DNA of 64,000 nt from an uncultured Winogradskyella sp. (lineage in GTDB: Bacteria > Bacteroidota > Bacteroidia > Flavobacteriales > Flavobacteriaceae): contig NZ_CANLYI010000008.1 of NCBI RefSeq assembly GCF_947495255.1, forward strand, positions 186,001 to 250,000, read 5' to 3'. Positions within the stretch are counted from its first letter, which is position 1; each line of letters starts with the position of its first letter. The position numbers and the translations under genes were made by a program. The notes below the pieces were generated by a model. The model searched no databases and was not told where the DNA came from. It was given only the letters and a program-made list of their open reading frames with translations. Of this stretch, positions 48,434 to 57,663 are shown piece by piece.

Positions 48434-49096
48434 ATGAGTATTAAAGACAACCTTAAAAACATTAAATCCAGAATACCAGAAAACGTCACTTTAGTCGCCG
48501 TTTCAAAAACTAAACCTGTAAGTGATTTAATGGAAGCTTATAATACTGGTCAGCGCATTTTTGGAGAAAACAAAATCCAAGAAATGGCAGATAAACATGC
48601 TGAAATGCCAAAAGATATTGAATGGCACATGATTGGACATGTACAGCGAAATAAAGTAAAATACATGGCTGAGTTTGTGAGTTTAATTCATGGTGTGGAC
48701 AGTTTTAAACTATTAAGAGAAATAGATAAGCAAGCTAAAAATCACAATAGAACTATAGATTGTTTATTACAAATTAAAATTGCAGAAGAAGACAGTAAAT
48801 TCGGAATGTCAGTAAGCGATGCTTCTGCCCTATTACAATCTAATGAATTTTCAGAATTAAAAAACATTAAGGTCGTTGGCCTAATGGGAATGGCAACTTT
48901 TACAGATAATATGAATCAGGTTGAAAAAGAATTTAAATTCTTAAACAACACGTTTTCAGAACTTAAAAACACAAATCCTGAACTAAAAATTAAAAGTATG
49001 GGAATGAGTGGTGATTACCAGTTAGCAATTGCTTGTGGAAGTACCATGGTTCGGGTAGGAAGTAGTATATTTGGTGTAAGAAATTACAATAATTAG
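48434..49096 (+). CDS. yggS: PLP homeostasis protein YggS
   Basis: A 220-residue pyridoxal-phosphate-binding protein with the alanine racemase-like barrel. PLP Lys is in VAVSKTKP, and IFGENKIQEM, WHMIGHVQRNK, GMSGDYQLAI and GSTMVRVGSSIFG are the family motifs. It has no known catalytic activity; it regulates free PLP and amino acid balance. Cytoplasmic. The exonuclease gene begins 58 bases after its stop. Confidence 0.95.
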   Translation: MSIKDNLKNIKSRIPENVTLVAVSKTKPVSDLMEAYNTGQRIFGENKIQEMADKHAEMPKDIEWHMIGHVQRNKVKYMAEFVSLIHGVDSFKLLREIDKQAKNHNRTIDCLLQIKIAEEDSKFGMSVSDASALLQSNEFSELKNIKVVGLMGMATFTDNMNQVEKEFKFLNNTFSELKNTNPELKIKSMGMSGDYQLAIACGSTMVRVGSSIFGVRNYNN

Positions 49097-49154
49097 TTGA
49101 TGTCTAAGTTTCAATACATACAATTATTTTACTAACTTCAAATAACAGAACACT

Positions 49155-50525
49155 ATATACGCAATATTAGACATAGAAACCACTGGTGGAAAGTACAATG
49201 AAGAAGGAATTACAGAAATTGCTATCTACAGGTACAATGGTCATGAAATAACGGACCAATTTATTTCTTTAGTTAATCCGCAGCGCGAAATCCAACCCTT
49301 TGTAGTTAATCTTACAGGTATTAATTCTAACATGCTTAGAAATGCACCTAAATTTTACGAAGTAGCAAAACGCATTGTAGAAATTACTGAGGATTGTATT
49401 ATTGTAGCTCATAATTCTTCTTTTGACTACAGAATTCTTAAAACCGAATTTAAACGCTTAGGATTTCCTTTTAAACGCAAAACCCTTTGTACAGTTGAGT
49501 TATCTAAACAATTGATTCCTGATATGGAATCTTACAGCTTAGGTAAATTAACTAGAGCTTTAGGGATACCTATGAGCGACAGACACAGAGCAAATGGTGA
49601 TGCCTTAGCAACGGTAAAATTGTTTAAAATGTTGTTGAATAAAGATTTAGATAAGGTCATTGTAAAAGATGCGATTAAGATTGAACAGAAATCTAAAATA
49701 GCTCCTAATCTTAATAACATTATAGATGAATTACCATCACATACAGGTGTATACTACATTCATAATGTAGATGGAGATATTATATACATTGGTAAAAGTA
49801 AAAATATTAGAAAACGTATCGTTCAACATTTTACAGGTACCAATTCTAAGTCTAAGAAAATTCAGAAATTAGTAAGTACAGTGACTTACGAAAAAACGGG
49901 TAGCGAACTAGCTGCATTACTAAAAGAAAGTGCTGAAATAAAAAAGAACAAACCTATTTTTAATAGGGCATTACGCAGAAGTATTTTTACACATGCACTT
50001 TATAGTTTTACAGATAAAAATGGCTATATCAATTTAGAAATAGACAAGTCAGACAGAGACGATGTACCTATAACAACATTTAGCACAAGAGCAAGTGGAA
50101 AACATTTTATGTTTAAGGCTGTTGAAGATTTCAATCTGTGCCAAAAACTTACAGGTTTATACACTACAAAAACAAGTTGTTTTAAATACGAAGTTAAAGA
50201 ATGTAATGGTGCTTGCATTAATGAAGAATCTGTTGAAGATTATAATAAACGAATAGAATTACTAAAAGAAAAATATAGTTACGATAATAAAAACATGCTT
50301 ATCATTGATAAGGGTCGTGAAATAAGCGAAAAAGTAGTGTTTTTAATCGAAAATGGTATTTTTAGAGGCATGGGTTATTTCAACTTAAATCTTCAAATAG
50401 ATAACAGAAAAATTCTAAAATCTGTTATTACTCCTATGACAAACGATAGAGATTCTCAACATATCATTCAGAGTTATCTAAGAAGAAATAAACGTTTAAA
50501 AATTATAGATTTAAATCAAGATTAA
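49155..50525 (+). CDS. DEDDh exonuclease/GIY-YIG nuclease fusion (DnaQ-UvrC-like)
   Basis: A predicted 456-residue nuclease. Residues 1-165 are a DnaQ-type exonuclease with Asp6/Glu8 in LDIETTG, Asp91 in HNSSFDYR, His144 and Asp149 in DRHRANGDAL. Residues about 196-274 are a GIY-YIG endonuclease (GVYYIHNVDGDIIYIGKSKN). Cys329, 342, 350 and 354 match the spacing of the four Fe-S cysteines of UvrC. It resembles UvrC/Cho-type repair nucleases fused to an exonuclease. The first ATG is at 49332, inside the exonuclease domain; the only frame position that gives the full domain starts at ATA 49155. The stop overlaps the next ATG (TAATG). Confidence 0.82.
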   Translation: MYAILDIETTGGKYNEEGITEIAIYRYNGHEITDQFISLVNPQREIQPFVVNLTGINSNMLRNAPKFYEVAKRIVEITEDCIIVAHNSSFDYRILKTEFKRLGFPFKRKTLCTVELSKQLIPDMESYSLGKLTRALGIPMSDRHRANGDALATVKLFKMLLNKDLDKVIVKDAIKIEQKSKIAPNLNNIIDELPSHTGVYYIHNVDGDIIYIGKSKNIRKRIVQHFTGTNSKSKKIQKLVSTVTYEKTGSELAALLKESAEIKKNKPIFNRALRRSIFTHALYSFTDKNGYINLEIDKSDRDDVPITTFSTRASGKHFMFKAVEDFNLCQKLTGLYTTKTSCFKYEVKECNGACINEESVEDYNKRIELLKEKYSYDNKNMLIIDKGREISEKVVFLIENGIFRGMGYFNLNLQIDNRKILKSVITPMTNDRDSQHIIQSYLRRNKRLKIIDLNQD

Positions 50526-52471
50526 TGAAATATAGGTTATTAATAGTTTCACTATTCGCTTCATTTTTAAGTTTCTCTCAAGGTTATGTTACTGATATGT
50601 CAGTTTCTAAAAGCGAATTAGAACAAACAATTTACTCTAAAGATTCTACAGCCGAAGCATTAGTTATCTACGATTATGGCAACAGTTTTGTTAATAACAA
50701 AACCTTTTGGTTAAATTCTCAGTTTAAGCAAAAAATTAAAATATTAAAACCTGAAGGCATCGATAGAGGCGAATTTGAAGTTATACTTTACAAAGGAAAA
50801 TCTTCTACCGAAAAAATTGAGGATATTAAAGGTACAACCTACAATTTAGAGGATGATAAAGTGGTAAAAACCTATTTAACAAAAAAAGCCATTTTTAGAG
50901 AAGAAAACGAAAAATATACACGTGTAAAATTTGTTTTGCCTAATGTAAAAGTTGGCAGTATCGTAACCATAAGCTATGAAAAACAGTCGCGCTTTATGGC
51001 TAAATTTCAACCTTGGTACTTTCAAGGAGATGATCCTGTCTTATATAGTGAATACAATACCAGTATCCCAGGTAACTACGAGTATCATATAAAACTTGTT
51101 GGTGGTATTCCGTTTGACACGCATGATGTCAGTCTGAAAAAAAATTGCTTAGAAACAGGACGAGGAGCAAGCGCTGATTGCAGTGTTTCTAAATATATAA
51201 TGAAAAACATACCAGCATATAAGTCTGAAGATTTTACTACTACGTCCTTAAATTATTCCTCCAGAGTAGAATATGAAATGAGTGTTTTTCATGGTTTTGA
51301 TGGTAGAGTTGATAAAATTACTAAAACATGGAAAGATGCAGACCATGAACTCAAAGCAGATAGTGAATTTGGAAAACAACTCAGTAAAAGCAGTCTTGCA
51401 AAAAATATTTTACCTCAGTCTATTACCTCTATTCCTGACCAACTCGAAAGGGCTAAAGCGATATATCGTTTTGTTCTAGATAATTATACTTGGAACGGAA
51501 AATCTGAACGTTATGATGTTTCTGTCAAAGATTTAATAAAAGAAAAGGTAGGTAGTGTTTTTGAAATCAACTTACTCTTAGAAAACCTATTATCTAGTGA
51601 AGGCCTGAAGGTATATCCTATTTTAATGTCTACACGAGAAAACGGTTTTGCTACTAAAGTATATCCTGTTCTTACTGATTTTAATTATGTTATTTTAAAA
51701 ACTACAATAGACGGAAAACATTATTTTCTAGATGCCACAGATAAATACTACACTTTTGGTGAATTACCTTTTAGAGCTTTAAATCAATATGGTAGATTAA
51801 TTGATTTTGAAGATGGCAGTTACTGGGAAGATATTGTAGTGAGTAATTATTCTGGCAGAACACATAGAGTTCAACTATCTTCATTCACAGACGATGAATT
51901 TACCGGAACAATACAAAGTAGATATACTGGCTATCATTCTCATAAACCAAAGAAACAATATGACGAGAACCCTTCTAGTTATTTAGAGAATAAAACAAAT
52001 ACCCTTTCTGATATTTCAATTGACAACTTTGAAGTTGTTGATTTTGATGTTTCAAATCATAATTTTAATGAAAAATTTGATGTCAACATAGACCCCGAAT
52101 TTATTGGTAACAAAATTTACCTTAATCCATTTCTTATCAAATTTTTTGAAGAAAATCCTTTTAAGCTTCAAGAACGTACTTACCCAATAGATTTTGGCTA
52201 CAAAAACGTTTACAATTATAGTATGCAAATTAAGATAGATGAAAGTTTAACTATTCTTGAAACTCCTGAAAAGTTCAATTATTTGCTTCCTAATGGAGCC
52301 GGAAGCCTAGTATTTAATATAGAATTAAAAGATAACTTACTTACACTCTATTTTAAAGTTAAATTCAATTTACCCATCTATCTACCAGAATACTATCCTT
52401 ATTTAAAAATTTTTATGGATAAGGTAGTAGAGCTTCAAAACAACACAGTTATTGTTTTAGAAAAGAAATAA
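50525..52471 (+). CDS. Secreted DUF3857/transglutaminase-like protein
   Basis: A 648-residue protein with signal peptide (SFLSFSQG). Residues about 40-230 match DUF3857. A transglutaminase-like region follows at about 300-420 (LERAKAIYRFVLDNYTWNG, GSVFEINLLLENLLSSEGLK, DGKHYFLDATDK), but the catalytic Cys position is not Cys and the His segment reads FNYVILKT, so it is probably inactive. A DUF3858-like C-terminal region may follow. Its ATG overlaps the preceding stop by one base. Secreted or outer-membrane associated; function unknown. Confidence 0.85.
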   Translation: MKYRLLIVSLFASFLSFSQGYVTDMSVSKSELEQTIYSKDSTAEALVIYDYGNSFVNNKTFWLNSQFKQKIKILKPEGIDRGEFEVILYKGKSSTEKIEDIKGTTYNLEDDKVVKTYLTKKAIFREENEKYTRVKFVLPNVKVGSIVTISYEKQSRFMAKFQPWYFQGDDPVLYSEYNTSIPGNYEYHIKLVGGIPFDTHDVSLKKNCLETGRGASADCSVSKYIMKNIPAYKSEDFTTTSLNYSSRVEYEMSVFHGFDGRVDKITKTWKDADHELKADSEFGKQLSKSSLAKNILPQSITSIPDQLERAKAIYRFVLDNYTWNGKSERYDVSVKDLIKEKVGSVFEINLLLENLLSSEGLKVYPILMSTRENGFATKVYPVLTDFNYVILKTTIDGKHYFLDATDKYYTFGELPFRALNQYGRLIDFEDGSYWEDIVVSNYSGRTHRVQLSSFTDDEFTGTIQSRYTGYHSHKPKKQYDENPSSYLENKTNTLSDISIDNFEVVDFDVSNHNFNEKFDVNIDPEFIGNKIYLNPFLIKFFEENPFKLQERTYPIDFGYKNVYNYSMQIKIDESLTILETPEKFNYLLPNGAGSLVFNIELKDNLLTLYFKVKFNLPIYLPEYYPYLKIFMDKVVELQNNTVIVLEKK

Positions 52472-52495
52472 TTTTACTTTTCGTACTTTTAGATA

Positions 52496-53326
52496 ATGAA
52501 ATCGAATCAGAAACATAATTGGAAAACTAAACTTCATGAAATAATTTATGAAGCAGATACACCAGCAGGAAAGTTATTCGATATAATTCTGCTTATAGCT
52601 ATACTTGCTAGTATTATTCTTGTTATGCTAGAAAGTGTTAATAGTTTTGATTCAAAATATCATACGTTTTTAAATATTTCTGAATGGATAATTACCATTC
52701 TCTTTACATTAGAATATATCGCGCGAATCATTTCTGTAAAGAAACCATTAAAATATATCACAAGCTTTTACGGCATCATAGATTTATTATCCACAATACC
52801 AAAATACTTATCATTAGTATTTATTGGCACACATGCATTAGTTGCATTACGTGCATTACGTTTACTACGAGTTTTCAGAATTTTAAAATTAGCCAGATAT
52901 TTAGGTGCTTCAAACAATTTAATGTTAGCGTTAAAGGCTAGTCGAGTTAAAATATCGGTATTTCTATTTGCAGTAGTAATTATTTCTATCATATTAGGTA
53001 CAATTATGTATTTGATAGAAGGTGAAGAAAACGGATTTACTAACATCCCTAAAAGTGTCTATTGGTGTATTGTAACCCTTACAACAGTTGGTTATGGAGA
53101 TATCGCACCACAAACTCCATTAGGACAATTTATTGCATCTTTAGTTATGGTTTTAGGTTATGGAATTATTGCCGTACCAACAGGTATTGTAACAGCTGAA
53201 ATCGCAAAAACAAAAGAACCAGAATTACATACTAACACACAGTCCTGCCCTAATTGCTCTGCTTATAATCATAAAGACAATGCCGAGTTTTGTTATGAGT
53301 GTGGCTACAAATTAAACCATGAGTAA
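52496..53326 (+). CDS. Voltage-gated potassium channel with C-terminal zinc ribbon
   Basis: A 276-residue ion transporter. Six membrane segments are seen: the S4 helix has repeated Arg (ALRALRLLRVFRILKLARYLG), and the pore loop has the K+ filter TVGYGDI. It is shorter than eukaryotic Kv channels and resembles KvAP-type proteins. The cytoplasmic C-terminus carries a zinc ribbon with two Cys pairs (CPNC and CYEC). Inner membrane. Its end overlaps miaA by 8 bases, so the two are translationally coupled. Confidence 0.92.
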   Translation: MKSNQKHNWKTKLHEIIYEADTPAGKLFDIILLIAILASIILVMLESVNSFDSKYHTFLNISEWIITILFTLEYIARIISVKKPLKYITSFYGIIDLLSTIPKYLSLVFIGTHALVALRALRLLRVFRILKLARYLGASNNLMLALKASRVKISVFLFAVVIISIILGTIMYLIEGEENGFTNIPKSVYWCIVTLTTVGYGDIAPQTPLGQFIASLVMVLGYGIIAVPTGIVTAEIAKTKEPELHTNTQSCPNCSAYNHKDNAEFCYECGYKLNHE

Positions 53327-54224
53327 TTTTTTAATTTCTATTGTTGGACCAACAGCTATAGGAAAAACAGCTTTAAGTATTAAGCTTGCGCAACATTTTA
53401 GTACAGAAATCATCTCTGCAGATTCTCGTCAATTTTATAAAGAAATGTCAATTGGTACTGCTGTTCCTTTTGAAGATGAACTGAATGCAGCACCACATCA
53501 TTTTATTCAAAATAAGTCTATCCATGATTATTTTAGTGTCGGTGATTTTGAACGCGATGCTATTTCAAAACTTAAACAACTGCATACAGACAAACCAATT
53601 GTTGTAATGGTTGGAGGTTCTGGTTTATATGTCAAATCTGTAACAAAAGGTTTAGATTATTTTCCTGAAGTTGATGCTAGTATTAGAACACAACTTAACT
53701 CTCAATTAGAGATAAATGGACTAGCTCTTTTACAAGAAAAATTACAATTGTTAGATCCAGAAACTTATAAAACTATAGCGATAGATAATCCTCAACGAGT
53801 TATTAGAGCTTTAGAAATCTGTATTGGTACAGGTAAACCTTATTCTTCTTTTCTTACCAATCCTGAAAAAAATAGAGCATTTAAAACTATAACTATTGGC
53901 TTAAATGCAGAACGGTCTATAATCTATGATAGAATTAATCAACGTGTAGATTTAATGATTGAAAATGGCTTGTTAGACGAAGTGAAATCTCTTATTCCTC
54001 ACAAACAACTCAATGCCTTAAATACCGTTGGTTATAAAGAGCTATTCAATTATTTTGAAGGTGAATGGGCACTAGATTTTGCAATTTCAGAAATTAAAAA
54101 GAATACCAGACGTTTTGCAAAGCGCCAATTAACTTGGTTTAGAAAAGAAGAATCAATTGAGTGGTTTGATTTTAAAACTGATGTTGATGACATTATAAAG
54201 CACATCACCTCTAAATTAGGGTAA
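53319..54224 (+). CDS. miaA: tRNA dimethylallyltransferase
   Basis: Adds a dimethylallyl group to A37 of tRNAs reading UNN codons. It has 301 residues. P-loop GPTAIGKT (9-16), ADSRQFYKEMSIGTA, HHFIQNKSIHDYFSVGDF, VMVGGSGLYVKSVTKG, DNPQRVIRALEI and TRRFAKRQLTWFR all fit. Cytoplasmic. The start ATG lies inside the channel gene. Confidence 0.97.
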   Translation: MSNFLISIVGPTAIGKTALSIKLAQHFSTEIISADSRQFYKEMSIGTAVPFEDELNAAPHHFIQNKSIHDYFSVGDFERDAISKLKQLHTDKPIVVMVGGSGLYVKSVTKGLDYFPEVDASIRTQLNSQLEINGLALLQEKLQLLDPETYKTIAIDNPQRVIRALEICIGTGKPYSSFLTNPEKNRAFKTITIGLNAERSIIYDRINQRVDLMIENGLLDEVKSLIPHKQLNALNTVGYKELFNYFEGEWALDFAISEIKKNTRRFAKRQLTWFRKEESIEWFDFKTDVDDIIKHITSKLG

Positions 54225-54231
54225 ATGCGTA

Positions 54232-54633
54232 TTATTCACTTGATTCTTTCAACTTGAAAACCCCTTTCTTGTTCAGTAAATTGCCAATAAAAGTAAAAAA
54301 CAAAATACCTAAACCATCTGCGATTAAATCTGATATATCTAACGTACGATTAGGAAAAAAGGCTTGACTTAATTCTTCAATAAGCACGCAAATAGCTACT
54401 AAAAGTGTCCCTAGAGGTAATACTTCCCAATATTTAAAATTTTTAAATCTTAATGCGGAATTTACAGCCAAAGTAAAAAATCCAAATAGAAAAAAATGAC
54501 CAATCTTATCACCATAAGGCAACCTATTCACAAAATCAAAAAAGACATTTTTACCACCTGTATCTGCAGAAAAGATAATCCAAATTATAAAAAGTAGAAA
54601 TAGAGCCGTAATTCCTTTAATCCAATTACTCAT
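54232..54633 (-). CDS. VanZ-like membrane protein
   Basis: A 133-residue protein with four membrane helices and the VanZ-like motifs PYGDKIGHFFLFGFFTLAV and EELSQAFFPNRTLDISDLIADGLG. VanZ itself confers low-level teicoplanin resistance, but most family members are of unknown function and nothing here suggests glycopeptide resistance. A terminator separates it from the two-component genes upstream. It is convergent with miaA. Confidence 0.88.
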   Translation of the reverse strand: MSNWIKGITALFLLFIIWIIFSADTGGKNVFFDFVNRLPYGDKIGHFFLFGFFTLAVNSALRFKNFKYWEVLPLGTLLVAICVLIEELSQAFFPNRTLDISDLIADGLGILFFTFIGNLLNKKGVFKLKESSE

Positions 54634-54655
54634 TAATGAATTGTTCTATAAAACA

Positions 54656-54689
54656 AAAATCCAGCTCAAAGAACTGGATTTTTTTAATA
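54656..54689. terminator. Bidirectional terminator
   Basis: AAAAATCCAG and CTGGATTTTTT arms around CTCAAAGAA, with A and T runs on the flanks. It ends the transcript of the response regulator. Confidence 0.85.
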
Positions 54690-54709
54690 TCTAAAAAATG
54701 AACACCTTA

Positions 54710-55417
54710 TTATTGGTTGTTTATAACTAATCTAAAGCCTTCACCATGTATGTTTAAAATCTCAACATTTGGATCTGGTTTTAAGTATTTACGCAACTTA
54801 GCAATATATACGTCCATACTACGAGATGTAAAGTAATTATCATCTCTCCAAATTTTTGTTAATGCTAATTCTCTTGGCATTAAATCATTTTCATGTAAAG
54901 CTAATAAACGTAATAATTCGTTCTCTTTAGGTGATAATTTTGAAGGATCTCCACCATCAAATTTTAAAAATCTTAATTTAGAATTTAAATCAAAACGACC
55001 AATTTTAAACTCAAATTGTTTACTATCAGCAACTGTATCTGTTGCTTTACGTTGCATTATAGCTTTAATCTTCATTAGTAAGACTTCACTATCAAACGGC
55101 TTGTTAAGGTAATCGTCTGCTCCTACTTTATAGCCTTTTAATACATCTTCTTTCATCGCTTTTGCTGTTAAGAAAACAATAGGCACATCTGTATTTTTTT
55201 CACGAATCTCTTTCGCTAATGTAAATCCATCTTTATAAGGCATCATAACATCTAAAATACAAAGATCATAATCATCTTTTTTGAACTTCTCAAAGCCTTC
55301 CATACCATTTTTAGCATGAACAACGTCGTAATCGTTCATCATTAAATAATCCTTTAAAACCGTTCCAAAATTTGGATCGTCTTCAACTAATAGTATTTTT
55401 TTGTTTTGCTCTTCCAT
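54710..55417 (-). CDS. OmpR-family response regulator (RprY-like)
   Basis: A 235-residue regulator. Receiver domain 1-120 with phospho-acceptor Asp56 in DLCILDVMMPYKDG, Asp13/14 and Lys in FLTAKAMK. C-terminal winged-helix domain about 130-232 (LSPKENELLRLLALHEND, SRSMDVYIAKLRKYLK). By sequence pattern it resembles Bacteroides RprY. The kinase gene lies immediately upstream, 13 bases away. Confidence 0.92.
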   Translation of the reverse strand: MEEQNKKILLVEDDPNFGTVLKDYLMMNDYDVVHAKNGMEGFEKFKKDDYDLCILDVMMPYKDGFTLAKEIREKNTDVPIVFLTAKAMKEDVLKGYKVGADDYLNKPFDSEVLLMKIKAIMQRKATDTVADSKQFEFKIGRFDLNSKLRFLKFDGGDPSKLSPKENELLRLLALHENDLMPRELALTKIWRDDNYFTSRSMDVYIAKLRKYLKPDPNVEILNIHGEGFRLVINNQ

Positions 55418-55430
55418 AGTTCTTTTTTTT

Positions 55431-56999
55431 TTATGATATTAATGGCATCTTTATAATAAAAGTACTGCCTTTTCCTTTTTCACTTTCTACTGATATATGA
55501 CCTTGATGATCATCTACTATTCTTTTTACATAAGCTAAACCTAGCCCATGACCTTTAACATTATGCACATTACCTGTGTGTTCTCTATAAAATTTCTCAA
55601 ACACTCGTTTAGCAACTGCTTTAGACATTCCGTTTCCTTGGTCTACAACTCTTACAATGATGTTGTGTCCAGCGTTTTCGGTGTATACGTCTATTTTTGG
55701 CGCATCATCCGAGTATTTAATGGCATTGTCTAATATGTTAACTAGCACATTAGTAAAATGCGTTTCGTTTGCTAAAACCGATGAGTATTCAGCATTTAAA
55801 TGTGTTTTTATATAACCCTGTCTATCTTCTACAATAAGCTCTACATGCGTTATAGCATCTTCTATTAAGTCGTGCAACTCATGTCTTTCCTTACTAATGT
55901 TGAGTTCATTCTTTTCTAGCTTTGAAATACGTAATACATTTTCTACTTGCGCATGCATCCGTTTATTCTCTTCCTTTATCATTCCTAAATAACGCAACAC
56001 CTTTTCCTTATCGTTAATGATTTTAGGATTCTTAATAGAATCTAAAGCCAAATTAATCGTTGCAATTGGTGTTTTAAACTCATGCGTCATATTATTAATA
56101 AAGTCCGTCTTTATCTGTGATATTTGACGTTGCTTAATTAACTGATAAATAGCACTTACATAAGCAATAATTATAATACTTGTAAATACGATTGAGAGTA
56201 TAATCATCTTTAAAATAGAAGATATCAGATACTTTTTTCGTTCCGGAAAATCAACCCAAAGGTTAAAAGTACTCTCATTATTATTATCTAAAAATATTTG
56301 TACACCTCGTGCTTCATCTGTCATTTCAAAATTTTGTGACATCACTTTAGTCGCTAAATCTTGATCATAAATAGCAAACTCAAAATCTAAATCAATACCT
56401 TCTTTTGTTAATTCCTTTCTTAAAAGTGCTTCTACCTGTTTTACAGTTATTCTTCTATAAACTGGTTTATCTTTTAGTATCGTTTTAATTGATTCCTCAT
56501 AAACTTGTTTGTCTAAATCTCCTAAAGTGGAATATTCTTTTAGACTCGTTTCTGGATCTGTTCGTTTAATACCATCTATAGTTGTGGTATTATAATATTC
56601 CGTTACACGCTCGCTGTATAGTTTACTAATATTAAAACTATCTGCATCAATTTCAATGAACATTGATGGGACTTTATAAAGTTCTTCAAAAACCGTATTA
56701 CGATGTATTATGGTTTTGTCATTAATATCGTCTTCTGTGGCTATGAATAATTGCTTTATTATTGAAGAATTTACCTTATTCTCATTATTTAGATAAGGTT
56801 TAAGCTTCTTAAAATAATCTCTAAACTCATTTTCTGCAATGGAACTAGAGACATAGCTTAAAGAACGTTTTACGCTACGTGTAAAATTCTTCTTTTCATT
56901 TTCTAAACTATTGTTTATAAAAAACGATTGCACAAAAATAATTCCGAGGAGTGATAAACTCATAAGAACCACCAATAAGACGAATAGCTTTTTGCCCAT
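55431..56999 (-). CDS. Sensor histidine kinase (RprX-like)
   Basis: A 522-residue inner-membrane kinase. Membrane helices at about 6-28 and 259-283 enclose a periplasmic sensor domain of about 230 residues. No HAMP domain is evident. HisKA with phospho-acceptor His306 (NNMTHEFKTPIATIN), then N box (NILDNAIKYS), G1 (VVDQGNGMSK) and G2 (GHGLGLAYVK). It pairs with the OmpR-type regulator gene that follows at 13 bases. The signal is unknown. Confidence 0.92.
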   Translation of the reverse strand: MGKKLFVLLVVLMSLSLLGIIFVQSFFINNSLENEKKNFTRSVKRSLSYVSSSIAENEFRDYFKKLKPYLNNENKVNSSIIKQLFIATEDDINDKTIIHRNTVFEELYKVPSMFIEIDADSFNISKLYSERVTEYYNTTTIDGIKRTDPETSLKEYSTLGDLDKQVYEESIKTILKDKPVYRRITVKQVEALLRKELTKEGIDLDFEFAIYDQDLATKVMSQNFEMTDEARGVQIFLDNNNESTFNLWVDFPERKKYLISSILKMIILSIVFTSIIIIAYVSAIYQLIKQRQISQIKTDFINNMTHEFKTPIATINLALDSIKNPKIINDKEKVLRYLGMIKEENKRMHAQVENVLRISKLEKNELNISKERHELHDLIEDAITHVELIVEDRQGYIKTHLNAEYSSVLANETHFTNVLVNILDNAIKYSDDAPKIDVYTENAGHNIIVRVVDQGNGMSKAVAKRVFEKFYREHTGNVHNVKGHGLGLAYVKRIVDDHQGHISVESEKGKGSTFIIKMPLIS

Positions 57000-57071
57000 C
57001 AGCCAAATTTAACATTTTAACATTTAGTACAAATTAGGTTTAACCTAACGTTAACAAAAGAAAACGAATAA

Positions 57072-57662
57072 TTATTGCTTTATTTTTTGAAGAATTTTCT
57101 CGTGAACCTTAACTGCTTGTTTTTTAGCCTCAACCAAGTCGTTATTAGTAATTACAAAATCAGATTTTTTTATCTTCTCTGCATCAGACAATTGATTTTT
57201 AATAATAGATTTCACCTTTTCTATAGAAGCATTGTCACGTTTTATAACGCGTTGTACCCTTAAGTCTTCATCTGCTACAACGGTAATAATGTAATTATAT
57301 TGACTTTCAAGATTATTTTCAAAAATAATAGCTGCTTCTTTTATGACGTATTCTGAATCTTGTTTTTTTAGCCATCGCTTAAAATGTGACGCTACTTTAG
57401 GGTGCACAATAGCATTCATTTTGGCTAACAATTCCTTATTATTAAATATTTTTGAAGATAAATAAGGTCTATTCAGTTCATTGTTTTTATAAGCATCCTT
57501 ACCAAACAAATCTATTAATTTTCGTCTTATAACTTTAGAATGATTCATCAGAGCTTTAGCTTCAACATCAGCAATATAAACAGGAACTCCTAAAGCTTTA
57601 AAATACTCTAAAATAGTGGTTTTCCCACTTCCAATTCCTCCTGTAAGTCCAACTACTACCAT
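57072..57662 (-). CDS. coaE: Dephospho-CoA kinase
   Basis: Final step of coenzyme A synthesis: phosphorylates dephospho-CoA. It has 196 residues. P-loop GLTGGIGSGKTT (6-17), VYIADVEAKALM, HPKVASHF and the RDNAS region near 155. Cytoplasmic. It begins one base after the stop of the YbbR gene on the same strand, so both are in one operon. Confidence 0.95.
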   Translation of the reverse strand: MVVVGLTGGIGSGKTTILEYFKALGVPVYIADVEAKALMNHSKVIRRKLIDLFGKDAYKNNELNRPYLSSKIFNNKELLAKMNAIVHPKVASHFKRWLKKQDSEYVIKEAAIIFENNLESQYNYIITVVADEDLRVQRVIKRDNASIEKVKSIIKNQLSDAEKIKKSDFVITNNDLVEAKKQAVKVHEKILQKIKQ

Positions 57663-57663
57663 A

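Noticed and set aside
54232..54633. Teicoplanin resistance through VanZ
   Set aside because: Only the general VanZ-like family is supported; there are no other van genes.
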